Shown here: piece by piece, positions 1-5,213 of the stretch
Layout: each line of letters opens with the position of its first letter
Numbering within the stretch: the stretch's first letter is position 1
Assembly: GCA_003229495.1 (NCBI GenBank)
Contig: QIEB01000049.1
Span: 1 to 5,213 of the forward strand
Length of the DNA stretch: 5,213 bases
Direction: 5' to 3'
From: Flammeovirgaceae bacterium
GTDB taxonomy: Bacteria > Bacteroidota > Bacteroidia > Cytophagales > Cyclobacteriaceae
Translations under genes and position numbers: made by a program
Notes under the pieces: model-generated
What the model saw: the letters and a program-made list of their open reading frames with translations, nothing else
Databases searched by the model: none
Told to the model about the DNA's origin: nothing

Positions 1-613
1 CAATATTTTCAACATTGATCAATGCCCTCGCATGACCCATGGATATTGTTTTATCCCTGATTCCTATCTGTATGTCTGGGGGTAATTTCAACAGCCGCAG
101 GTAATTGTTGACGGTAGTGCGATTTTTGCCTACGCGATCGCCGAGTTGTTCTTGTTTAAGATTACATTCGGTCAATAAGCGTTGGTAGCTCATGGCGATT
201 TCAATGGCATTTAGATTTTCTCGCTGGATGTTTTCAATGAGTGACATCTCCAGCATTTCCTGGTCATTAGCGGTCCTGACATAGGCAGGAATAGTTTTTC
301 TCCCGGCAATTCTTGAAGCCTGCAATCGACGCTCTCCCGCAATAAGCTGGTAGTTACCCTCTCCCAGTTTCCGTACAGTAACAGGTTGAATAATTCCCTG
401 CACTTTAATAGAATTCGCCAACTCCTGCAGCAATTCCCTGTTAAAATCGGTACGAGGTTGAAAAGGATTTGCCTCGATTTGATCCAACGGTATTTCAGTC
501 ATATTACCGGCGACAACAGAACGGGCTGGCGTTTCAAAGATCAATGCATCATCCAGGAGCGCTCCCAGCCCTCTTCCCAAGGCGTTTCTTTTCTTTGGTT
601 TTTTATAAGGCAT
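1..613 (-). CDS. parB: Chromosome-partitioning protein ParB, C-terminal part beyond window
   Basis: This partial gene shows 204 codons from its ATG at 613 and runs off the window start with no stop; full ParB proteins are usually near 290-300 residues, so the C-terminal dimerisation domain is missing here. ParB binds parS sites near the origin, loads as a CTP-dependent sliding clamp, and stimulates ParA. Visible in order are a basic N-terminus with the ParA-contact motif ALGRGLGALL (residues 11-20), the CTP-binding motif GERR (93-96), the second nucleotide motif ENIQREN (127-133), and a helix-turn-helix region spanning about 152-200, including GKNRTTVNNYLRLLKLP (162-178) and MGHARAL (192-198). 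The start follows the parA stop by 9 bases, with no Shine-Dalgarno sequence, so it is probably translated from the same transcript as parA. One oddity is Gln98 where the family motif GERRxRA usually has Arg. No parS-like palindrome was seen in the window. Identification is secure. Confidence 0.96.
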   Translation of the reverse strand, partial: MPYKKPKKRNALGRGLGALLDDALIFETPARSVVAGNMTEIPLDQIEANPFQPRTDFNRELLQELANSIKVQGIIQPVTVRKLGEGNYQLIAGERRLQASRIAGRKTIPAYVRTANDQEMLEMSLIENIQRENLNAIEIAMSYQRLLTECNLKQEQLGDRVGKNRTTVNNYLRLLKLPPDIQIGIRDKTISMGHARALINVENI

Positions 614-622
614 GGTCAGTTT

Positions 623-1393
623 TTAAGCCAGATTGTTCTTTTTAAGTATCTCCCGCGCGAGATTCAGGTAACTGATGGCCCCTTTACTTTTAGCATCATG
701 AGCGATTGCAGGAATTCCAAACCCCGGCGCCTCACTGAGTTTAATGTTTCTGGGAATGATAGTTTTGAAGACAATTTGTTTGAAGTGGGTATTTACTTCG
801 TCAACTACCTGGTTGGACAGTCGCAACCTTACGTCATACATGGTGAGTAATATACCTTCAATCTCCAAGTCTGTATTTAAACGTGATTGAATGATCTTAA
901 CGGTATTTAATAATTTACCTAGTCCTTCCAGTGCAAAATATTCGCATTGAACGGGTATTAATACTGAATTGGCCGCCGTTAGTGCATTTACAGTAATTAG
1001 ACCCAGGGATGGAGAGCAGTCAATAATAACAAAATCATAGTCCTTTTCAACCGCTATAAGCGCCACTTTCATCTTTTCTTCGCGGTTTTCCAGATTTACC
1101 ATTTCTAACTCCGCTCCCACCAAATCAATTCGAGATGGTACTAACGACAAATACTCTATGTCAGTATCAACAATCGCATCTTGAACATCGGTTCCATTTA
1201 CCATACATTCATATACGCTATTAGACACTGTTCTGGGGTCCACACCTACACCGGAAGTTGTATTTGCTTGAGGGTCTGCGTCCACTACCAGTGTCTTATA
1301 TTCCAGGGCGGCTAGGCTAGCGGCCAGGTTCATCGCTGTAGTAGTCTTACCCACTCCACCTTTTTGATTGGCAATAGCGATTATTTTACCCAT
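623..1393 (-). CDS. parA: Chromosome-partitioning ATPase ParA (Soj family)
   Basis: This is a 256-residue cytoplasmic ATPase of the ParA/MinD superfamily, full length for the small chromosomal (Soj-type) class, which lacks the N-terminal DNA-binding extension of large plasmid ParAs. ATP-bound ParA dimers coat the nucleoid and ParB triggers hydrolysis, which drives movement or anchoring of origins. The deviant Walker A motif KGGVGKTT is at residues 11-18 (signature Lys11, P-loop Lys16), the Walker A' motif VVDADPQ at 36-42, and Walker B FVIIDC at 121-126. The segment MYDVRLRLS (185-193) corresponds to the basic surface used for non-specific DNA binding in Soj, and PRNIKLSEAP (214-223) is a conserved family signature. 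The ATG is followed at once by the first beta strand, so this start is well placed. The gene is followed by parB after 9 bases and preceded by a 136-base gap with a candidate promoter. Nothing looks degraded. Confidence 0.98.
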   Translation of the reverse strand: MGKIIAIANQKGGVGKTTTAMNLAASLAALEYKTLVVDADPQANTTSGVGVDPRTVSNSVYECMVNGTDVQDAIVDTDIEYLSLVPSRIDLVGAELEMVNLENREEKMKVALIAVEKDYDFVIIDCSPSLGLITVNALTAANSVLIPVQCEYFALEGLGKLLNTVKIIQSRLNTDLEIEGILLTMYDVRLRLSNQVVDEVNTHFKQIVFKTIIPRNIKLSEAPGFGIPAIAHDAKSKGAISYLNLAREILKKNNLA

Positions 1394-1431
1394 AGGGAAC
1401 TTTACAATTTTGTAGAACGTCCAATTTGCAT

Positions 1432-1465
1432 CAAAATTAACTCTTTTCCTTGAGAATTGGCCAAA
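1432..1465 (-). promoter_or_regulatory. Predicted Bacteroidota-type promoter for parA
   Basis: Read on the minus strand, the element TAATTTTG (1439 to 1432) matches the Bacteroidota -7 consensus TAnnTTTG exactly. A TTTG (1465 to 1462) lies 22 bases upstream, within the 17-23 base spacing known for the -33 TTG element. Transcription would begin near 1426-1429, giving a leader of about 35 bases with no Shine-Dalgarno sequence. The -33 element overlaps an 8-bp palindrome, TTGGCCAA (1457-1464), which could be an operator or chance. The remaining yidC-parA gap (1394-1529) shows no terminator hairpin, so some read-through from yidC is possible. A second exact TAnnTTTG match at 1500-1507 lacks any TTG at the right distance. 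Confidence 0.55.
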
Positions 1466-1529
1466 TTTTTTGCCGCTTGATGGTCGATTTTGATAAGGGC
1501 AAAAGTATCATATATGTGGCCTCCTGTGG

Positions 1530-3341
1530 CTATTTTTTATTTTTCTTGGACTCCTCTGACGTCTTCATTGCTTCTTGCAAACGTTGTTGGAATTTCGACT
1601 TCTTTTTGTCTTTATTACGCACTTTATTTTCTTCCATTATCTGGAGTATTTTATCTTCATCGATGAAATACTTTTTAATAATTGCTTGTTGCCCAAAATT
1701 TAAAATGTTAAGAACAAAATAGTAGAATGTGAGTCCGGATGAAAAATTATTGAAGAAAAATATCATCATTACAGGCATCATATACTGCATGGATTTCATG
1801 GGTCCCTGCATGGTGTTCATTTGTTGATTTTGCAAGACAGAGAGTATGGTAGAAGCCGCCATCAATAGTGTAAATAGGCTGACATGATCCCCATAAAACG
1901 GGATTTCAAAGGGAAGATCAAGAATAGAATCATAACTGCTGAGATCGTCTGCCCACAAAAAGGAGGCCTGGCGCAGTTCTATGGAATTTGGAAAAAATCT
2001 GAACATGGCGAAAAGTATGGGCATTTGCAGTAACATGGGTATGCACCCACTTAGGGGATTTACTCCTACTTTTCCATAAAGCTCCATCTGTGCGGCCTGG
2101 GCCTTTTGCGCGTCATCCCCGAATTTTGCTTTTATCTCATCCAGCTGGGGTTTTAACACTTTCATTTTAGCCATACTGAGGTATGACTTATAAGAGATTG
2201 GGGAAAGTATCAATTTAATGAAGAAGGCCAATATGATGATGATGATACCATAATTCGATATATAATCTTCCAAAAAATTAAAGACGGGGATGATCAACCA
2301 TTTATTAAACATTGCAAAAAGGGCCCACCCCAAATTCACATTTTTTGAAAACCCCTCGGTGACCTTTTTCATTAGTTGGTAGTTGTTGGGGCCGAAGAAA
2401 TATGTGAAACCGTCCGTTACCAGGCTTTCCTGGATAATGTTCAGGGTCATCTCAAGATCCTTTACTACCGTGGTGTCCTGCTCAGAAACCACTTGCGTTG
2501 AAACAACGGCACCCTGAAAAGGAATGTTGCTGATCAAACCAGCAGTAAAAAATTTCTGTTTCATGGTAATCCAGTGAATCGGCTGATTGACCACTTCCTG
2601 TTCCAGGTCATTGCTGTTATCACCCAGATCATTAAAAGTGCCATCAGTTAAATAATAATTTACCGAAGAATTACGACGGGATTCCACCAAACTTCTTTCC
2701 TGCCTCTTTAGTTGATCTTTCCATCTAAACCGTGCTAGTGCGGTTGGATCGGTGGATCCCAGGCTGGATAGATCAATCCTGTACTGCAATTCATGTCCCT
2801 GACCCAGAGTATAGTATTGATGGATCTCTTTCCCATTTCCCAGATCAATGCTGAACTTTAGTTCGGTGGTGTCCCCTTGAATACTAATACTATGCTCCTG
2901 GAAGTAGAGATCCATTAGGTCCACCTCCTGACCTCCAAGGTTTACCAGCAAGGACATGGCTGTGCTGATTTCATCAAAGAGCACCAAAGGCTTTTTGTCG
3001 AATGTCTGATATTTCTTCAATTGCACCTTGCTTACGGCGCCGCCTTTAGAAGAGAAGGTTATTATGATTTCTTCATTTTCTAATACAACTGCCTCAGATT
3101 GACCAGTCATCACTTCAGCCAGGTCACCATACTGTTCTTTTTGGCGGATTCCCCGGAGGCTGTCCTCTGAAACGTTCTCAGCAGGTCTGACGGTAGTTGG
3201 CTGGTCTTGGGTAGGCGATTGTTGTTCCGTGACCTGTGGACTGGGCGTCTCAGGAGGGGGCTGTAAATCCTGAGAAAAGTAAAAATATCCCAGTAATAAT
3301 AATGATATCAGGATTAATCCTGTGACTTGATTTTTATCCAT
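1530..3341 (-). CDS. yidC: Membrane protein insertase YidC
   Basis: This 603-residue inner-membrane protein inserts and folds membrane proteins, alone or with SecYEG. An N-terminal membrane segment (about 7-23) is followed by a Pro/Gln/Thr-rich linker (about 25-52) and a large periplasmic beta domain (about 80-330). An amphipathic segment (336-358) precedes the conserved insertase core: a membrane helix at 363-384, a cytoplasmic helical hairpin at 385-428 containing MAKMKVLKPQLDEIKAKF, a helix with NPLSGCIPMLLQMPILFAM (428-446), the periplasmic motif SIELRQASFLWADDLS (453-468), and further hydrophobic stretches at about 486-504 and 519-550. The C-terminus is strongly basic (573-603), as expected for a tail that contacts ribosomes. 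By my alignment Lys376 replaces the substrate-groove Arg366 of the E. coli protein. The ATG lies 15 bases after the pyrG stop without a Shine-Dalgarno sequence, so the two are probably co-transcribed. Length and topology are normal for Gram-negative YidC. Confidence 0.98.
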   Translation of the reverse strand: MDKNQVTGLILISLLLLGYFYFSQDLQPPPETPSPQVTEQQSPTQDQPTTVRPAENVSEDSLRGIRQKEQYGDLAEVMTGQSEAVVLENEEIIITFSSKGGAVSKVQLKKYQTFDKKPLVLFDEISTAMSLLVNLGGQEVDLMDLYFQEHSISIQGDTTELKFSIDLGNGKEIHQYYTLGQGHELQYRIDLSSLGSTDPTALARFRWKDQLKRQERSLVESRRNSSVNYYLTDGTFNDLGDNSNDLEQEVVNQPIHWITMKQKFFTAGLISNIPFQGAVVSTQVVSEQDTTVVKDLEMTLNIIQESLVTDGFTYFFGPNNYQLMKKVTEGFSKNVNLGWALFAMFNKWLIIPVFNFLEDYISNYGIIIIILAFFIKLILSPISYKSYLSMAKMKVLKPQLDEIKAKFGDDAQKAQAAQMELYGKVGVNPLSGCIPMLLQMPILFAMFRFFPNSIELRQASFLWADDLSSYDSILDLPFEIPFYGDHVSLFTLLMAASTILSVLQNQQMNTMQGPMKSMQYMMPVMMIFFFNNFSSGLTFYYFVLNILNFGQQAIIKKYFIDEDKILQIMEENKVRNKDKKKSKFQQRLQEAMKTSEESKKNKK

Positions 3342-3356
3342 AGCGGATGACCTATT

Positions 3357-4973
3357 TTATAATTTCCCTTTGCGCTCTAATGCAGCTTTGACAAATTTAA
3401 CAAAAAGCTTATGTGGGTTTAATACGGTACTTTTCAATTCGGGATGAAATTGAGTGCCAATAAACCAGGGGTGATCGCTAAGTTCAATAGTTTCTACCAG
3501 GTTGGTTTCAGGGTTAATGCCTGACATAACCATCCCGGCTTTCTCAAACCGGGCCATGTATTTATTATTGAATTCATACCGGTGACGATGTCGTTCTGAT
3601 ATTTTAGTTTTCCCATATGCATGGTGGATTTTCGTCCCTTTCTTTATTTTACAATTATAGGCCCCCAGTCGCATGGTGCCACCTTTAGTGGTGATTCTTT
3701 TCTGATCCTCCATAAGATCAATCACAAAATGCTTCGATTCGATTTCCATTTCGGATGATGCGGCATCTGATAACCCCAGTACATTACGGGCAAATTCAAT
3801 AACAGCACACTGCATTCCCAGGCAAATACCAAAGTAGGGGACCTGTTGCTCTCTGGCAAAACGGGCGGCTTCAATCTTGCCCACCATACCTCGTTCACCG
3901 AAGCCCGGAGCAACCAGTATTCCGTGAAGATTTCCTATGGTGGTACAAACATTTTCAGCTGAAATTGTATCTGAGCTGATGTAGCGAAGGCGGACTTTAC
4001 ATTCATTCTCCGCTCCCGCATGAACAAAAGATTCCGAAATAGACTTATATGCATCAAGCAGCTCAACATATTTTCCCACTAAACCAATTTCAACCTCTTC
4101 AGTAGGATTCTTATGTCTTCCCAGGAATTCCTTCCATGACTCTATTTGAACTTCAGCTTTGGTGCTCAATCGCAGCTTAGAAAGCACGCGCTCATCCAGC
4201 TTTTCTTTTCGCATCATCATCGGAACGTCGTAAATGGTTTCCGCGTCCATTGCCTGTATTACCGAGTTGAAGTTCACATTGCAGAACAACGCTATTTTTT
4301 TCCGCAGATCGGCCGGTACGGGTTTTTCTGAACGACAAACCAAAATATCTGGCTGCACCCCGGCTTCAAGCAGTTGCTTTACTGAATGTTGGGTTGGTTT
4401 TGTTTTCAACTCTCCAGCTGCCCTAAGATAAGGTACCAAGGTAAGGTGGATCACTAATAGATTACTATGTCCCACATCCCATCGGAATTGACGGACTGCC
4501 TCAATAAATGGCAATGATTCAATATCTCCGACACATCCCCCGATCTCTGTAATGATGATATCATAGTTCTTATCGTTCCCCAGGGCCAAGAAATTTCTTT
4601 TGATCTCATCGGTAATATGCGGAACAACCTGTACCGTTTTTCCCAGGTATTCACCCTTCCTCTCTTTAGTAATCACGTTATAGTATATTCGACCGGTGGT
4701 CACGTTATTTGCCTGGGAAGTTGCAACATTTAAAAACCGTTCATAGTGACCCAGGTCCAGGTCTGTTTCGGCACCGTCATCGGTTACATAACATTCTCCA
4801 TGTTCATAAGGATTTAATGTGCCTGGATCTATATTGATATATGGGTCAAACTTTTGAATGGTAACGGAAAAGCCACGGGCCTGCAGCAGTTTCCCCAAAG
4901 AAGCGGAAATAATTCCTTTTCCCAGTGAGGAGGTTACCCCCCCGGTGACAAAAACATATTTGGTAGATCCCAT
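3357..4973 (-). CDS. pyrG: CTP synthase, glutamine-hydrolysing
   Basis: This 538-residue cytoplasmic enzyme makes CTP from UTP, ATP and glutamine, the last step of pyrimidine nucleotide synthesis. The N-terminal amidoligase domain (about 1-270) has the P-loop GGVTSSLGKG (11-20), the segment ETDLDLGHYERF (69-80) with the Mg-binding Asp, ITEIGGCVGDIES (141-153) with the second acidic ligand Glu143, and KTKPTQHS (190-197), which binds UTP and feedback-inhibiting CTP. The class I glutamine amidotransferase domain (about 295-535) has the oxyanion region APGFGERG (355-362), nucleophile Cys384 in GICLGMQ, RHRHRYEFN (461-469), and the His510/Glu512 pair in QFHPE. All catalytic residues are present, and length is typical (E. 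coli 545). The start is fixed by an in-frame TAA ten codons upstream with no other start codon between them. There is no Shine-Dalgarno sequence, and the ATG lies inside a strong predicted hairpin. yidC follows after 15 bases. Confidence 0.99.
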   Translation of the reverse strand: MGSTKYVFVTGGVTSSLGKGIISASLGKLLQARGFSVTIQKFDPYINIDPGTLNPYEHGECYVTDDGAETDLDLGHYERFLNVATSQANNVTTGRIYYNVITKERKGEYLGKTVQVVPHITDEIKRNFLALGNDKNYDIIITEIGGCVGDIESLPFIEAVRQFRWDVGHSNLLVIHLTLVPYLRAAGELKTKPTQHSVKQLLEAGVQPDILVCRSEKPVPADLRKKIALFCNVNFNSVIQAMDAETIYDVPMMMRKEKLDERVLSKLRLSTKAEVQIESWKEFLGRHKNPTEEVEIGLVGKYVELLDAYKSISESFVHAGAENECKVRLRYISSDTISAENVCTTIGNLHGILVAPGFGERGMVGKIEAARFAREQQVPYFGICLGMQCAVIEFARNVLGLSDAASSEMEIESKHFVIDLMEDQKRITTKGGTMRLGAYNCKIKKGTKIHHAYGKTKISERHRHRYEFNNKYMARFEKAGMVMSGINPETNLVETIELSDHPWFIGTQFHPELKSTVLNPHKLFVKFVKAALERKGKL

Positions 4974-5006
4974 AAGTATCTGGTGGCAGATATGTACTTA
5001 TGGGAT
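4967..5006 (-). promoter_or_regulatory. Predicted mRNA hairpin enclosing the pyrG start codon
   Basis: A perfect 12-bp inverted repeat, ATCCCATAAGTA (minus strand 5006 to 4995) and TACTTATGGGAT (4978 to 4967), is separated by 16 bases. Those bases hold a further 4-bp stem, TCTG with CAGA, closed by the loop CCAC, leaving a 4-base bulge (CATA) on one side. The pyrG ATG (4973-4971) lies in the middle of the 3' arm, so the folded leader would hide the start codon. There is no Shine-Dalgarno sequence, and initiation in this phylum is known to rely on an open, AU-rich start region, so the fold could lower translation. The repeat is directly visible; a regulatory role is inferred. It could instead be a DNA operator for a dimeric repressor. 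Confidence 0.6.
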
Positions 5007-5007
5007 A

Positions 5008-5015
5008 CAAATCTA
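5008..5015 (-). promoter_or_regulatory. Predicted -7 promoter element for pyrG
   Basis: TAGATTTG (minus strand 5015 to 5008) is an exact match to the Bacteroidota -7 consensus TAnnTTTG, about 35 bases upstream of the pyrG ATG. This is nearly the same distance as the predicted parA element from its ATG. By family spacing the transcript would begin around 5002-5006, in the bases A, T, C, C, C. No TTG is found 17-23 bases further upstream, so the -33 element is missing or divergent and the promoter may be weak or activator-dependent. Confidence 0.45.
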
Positions 5016-5213
5016 GGCATTAAAAAGTATTTTACTAGTCTAATTCATTTTTTCTAGATGTGATCAAGGACCTAAGGTTTAGCATGTTTTTTGCACTTGC
5101 GACCTGCCTATTCTATGATTAACCAAAAACTCTTTCACCACAGGTTACCTTTCAAAAAATAACTATTACAAGAAACACTATAATTATATAGTGTTATATA
5201 AATATATATCATA
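5016..5213. other. AT-rich intergenic region upstream of pyrG
   Basis: These bases carry no convincing reading frame on either strand; the longest candidate I checked by hand (minus strand, from GTG near 5137) closes after about 20 codons. There are several short palindromes (TCTAGA 5053-5058, TGATCA 5061-5066, ACCTAAGGT 5070-5078, AGGTTACCT 5142-5150) and one clear stem-loop near the window edge, annotated separately. The next gene lies beyond the window, so its orientation and any shared promoter are unknown. Confidence 0.6.
5174..5195. repeat. AT-rich 9-bp stem-loop near window edge
   Basis: AACACTATA (5174-5182) and TATAGTGTT (5187-5195) form a perfect 9-bp inverted repeat with a 4-base ATTA loop. 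The minus-strand product is followed by TTTCTTG-like bases rather than a clean U-tract, and the plus-strand product by an AT-alternating stretch, so it is at best a weak terminator for whichever gene lies upstream. An operator site or chance in AT-rich DNA are alternatives. Confidence 0.35.

Noticed and set aside
133..140. GCGATCGC octamer palindrome inside parB
   Set aside because: It resembles the cyanobacterial HIP1 word but occurs once, within conserved coding sequence.
386..850. A 154-codon plus-strand open frame
   Set aside because: It lies antisense to parB and parA, both of which are clearly conserved coding sequences, and its product resembles no family I recognise.
1404..1530. A minus-strand frame open for about 42 codons between yidC and parA, ending in a TAA at 1406-1404
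   Set aside because: It has no ATG or GTG near its beginning, overlaps the yidC stop and the predicted parA promoter, and an open frame of this length is not rare by chance.
1515..1530. Direct repeat TGTGGC spaced by CTCC just after yidC
   Set aside because: Two copies of a 6-base word are too short to support a repeat or binding site, and they form no terminator hairpin.
1450..1722. A 90-codon plus-strand open frame
   Set aside because: It is largely antisense to the yidC 3' end, and its hydrophobic, Cys- and Ser-rich product looks like a by-product of the opposite strand's composition.
5070..5150. Two small palindromes sharing AGGT half-sites (ACCTAAGGT at 5070-5078 and AGGTTACCT at 5142-5150)
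   Set aside because: The half-sites are only four bases and face in opposite arrangements, which is expected by chance in a region of this size.

Overview
The window looks like a chromosomal segment from a member of the Bacteroidota. It is moderately AT-rich. The protein variants are of the Bacteroidota type: YidC with a long Pro/Gln-rich linker after its first membrane segment, and CTP synthase with an AP-G-F-G-E-R-G oxyanion region. The genes lack Shine-Dalgarno sequences. Two upstream regions carry the Bacteroidota -7 promoter element TAnnTTTG. A Cytophagales-like relative is my guess; the sequence does not settle the order.

All four genes are housekeeping genes on the minus strand, so the direction of transcription runs from high to low coordinates: pyrG (CTP synthase, 3357-4973), yidC (membrane protein insertase, 1530-3341), parA (chromosome-partitioning ATPase, 623-1393) and parB (centromere-binding CTPase clamp, from 613 and cut by the window start). 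pyrG and yidC are 15 bases apart and parA and parB are 9 bases apart, so each pair is probably one transcript. A 136-base gap separates yidC from parA. It holds a good match to a Bacteroidota promoter reading into parA.

The 240 bases upstream of pyrG (4974-5213) hold no convincing gene. They do contain the most interesting signal here: a 12-bp perfect inverted repeat whose downstream arm includes the pyrG start codon. An exact TAnnTTTG element sits just upstream of the other arm, so the predicted transcript would begin at or next to the three C residues of the hairpin's 5' arm. This resembles, in logic, the CTP-sensing start-site switch of enteric pyrC. It suggests, as a hypothesis only, that CTP could control translation of its own synthase. 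A second, AT-rich stem-loop lies at the far edge of the window.

There is no sign of mobile elements, CRISPR arrays, RNA genes or horizontal transfer. The genes link CTP synthesis, membrane protein insertion and chromosome segregation; ParB itself uses CTP, which is a notable but possibly coincidental connection.
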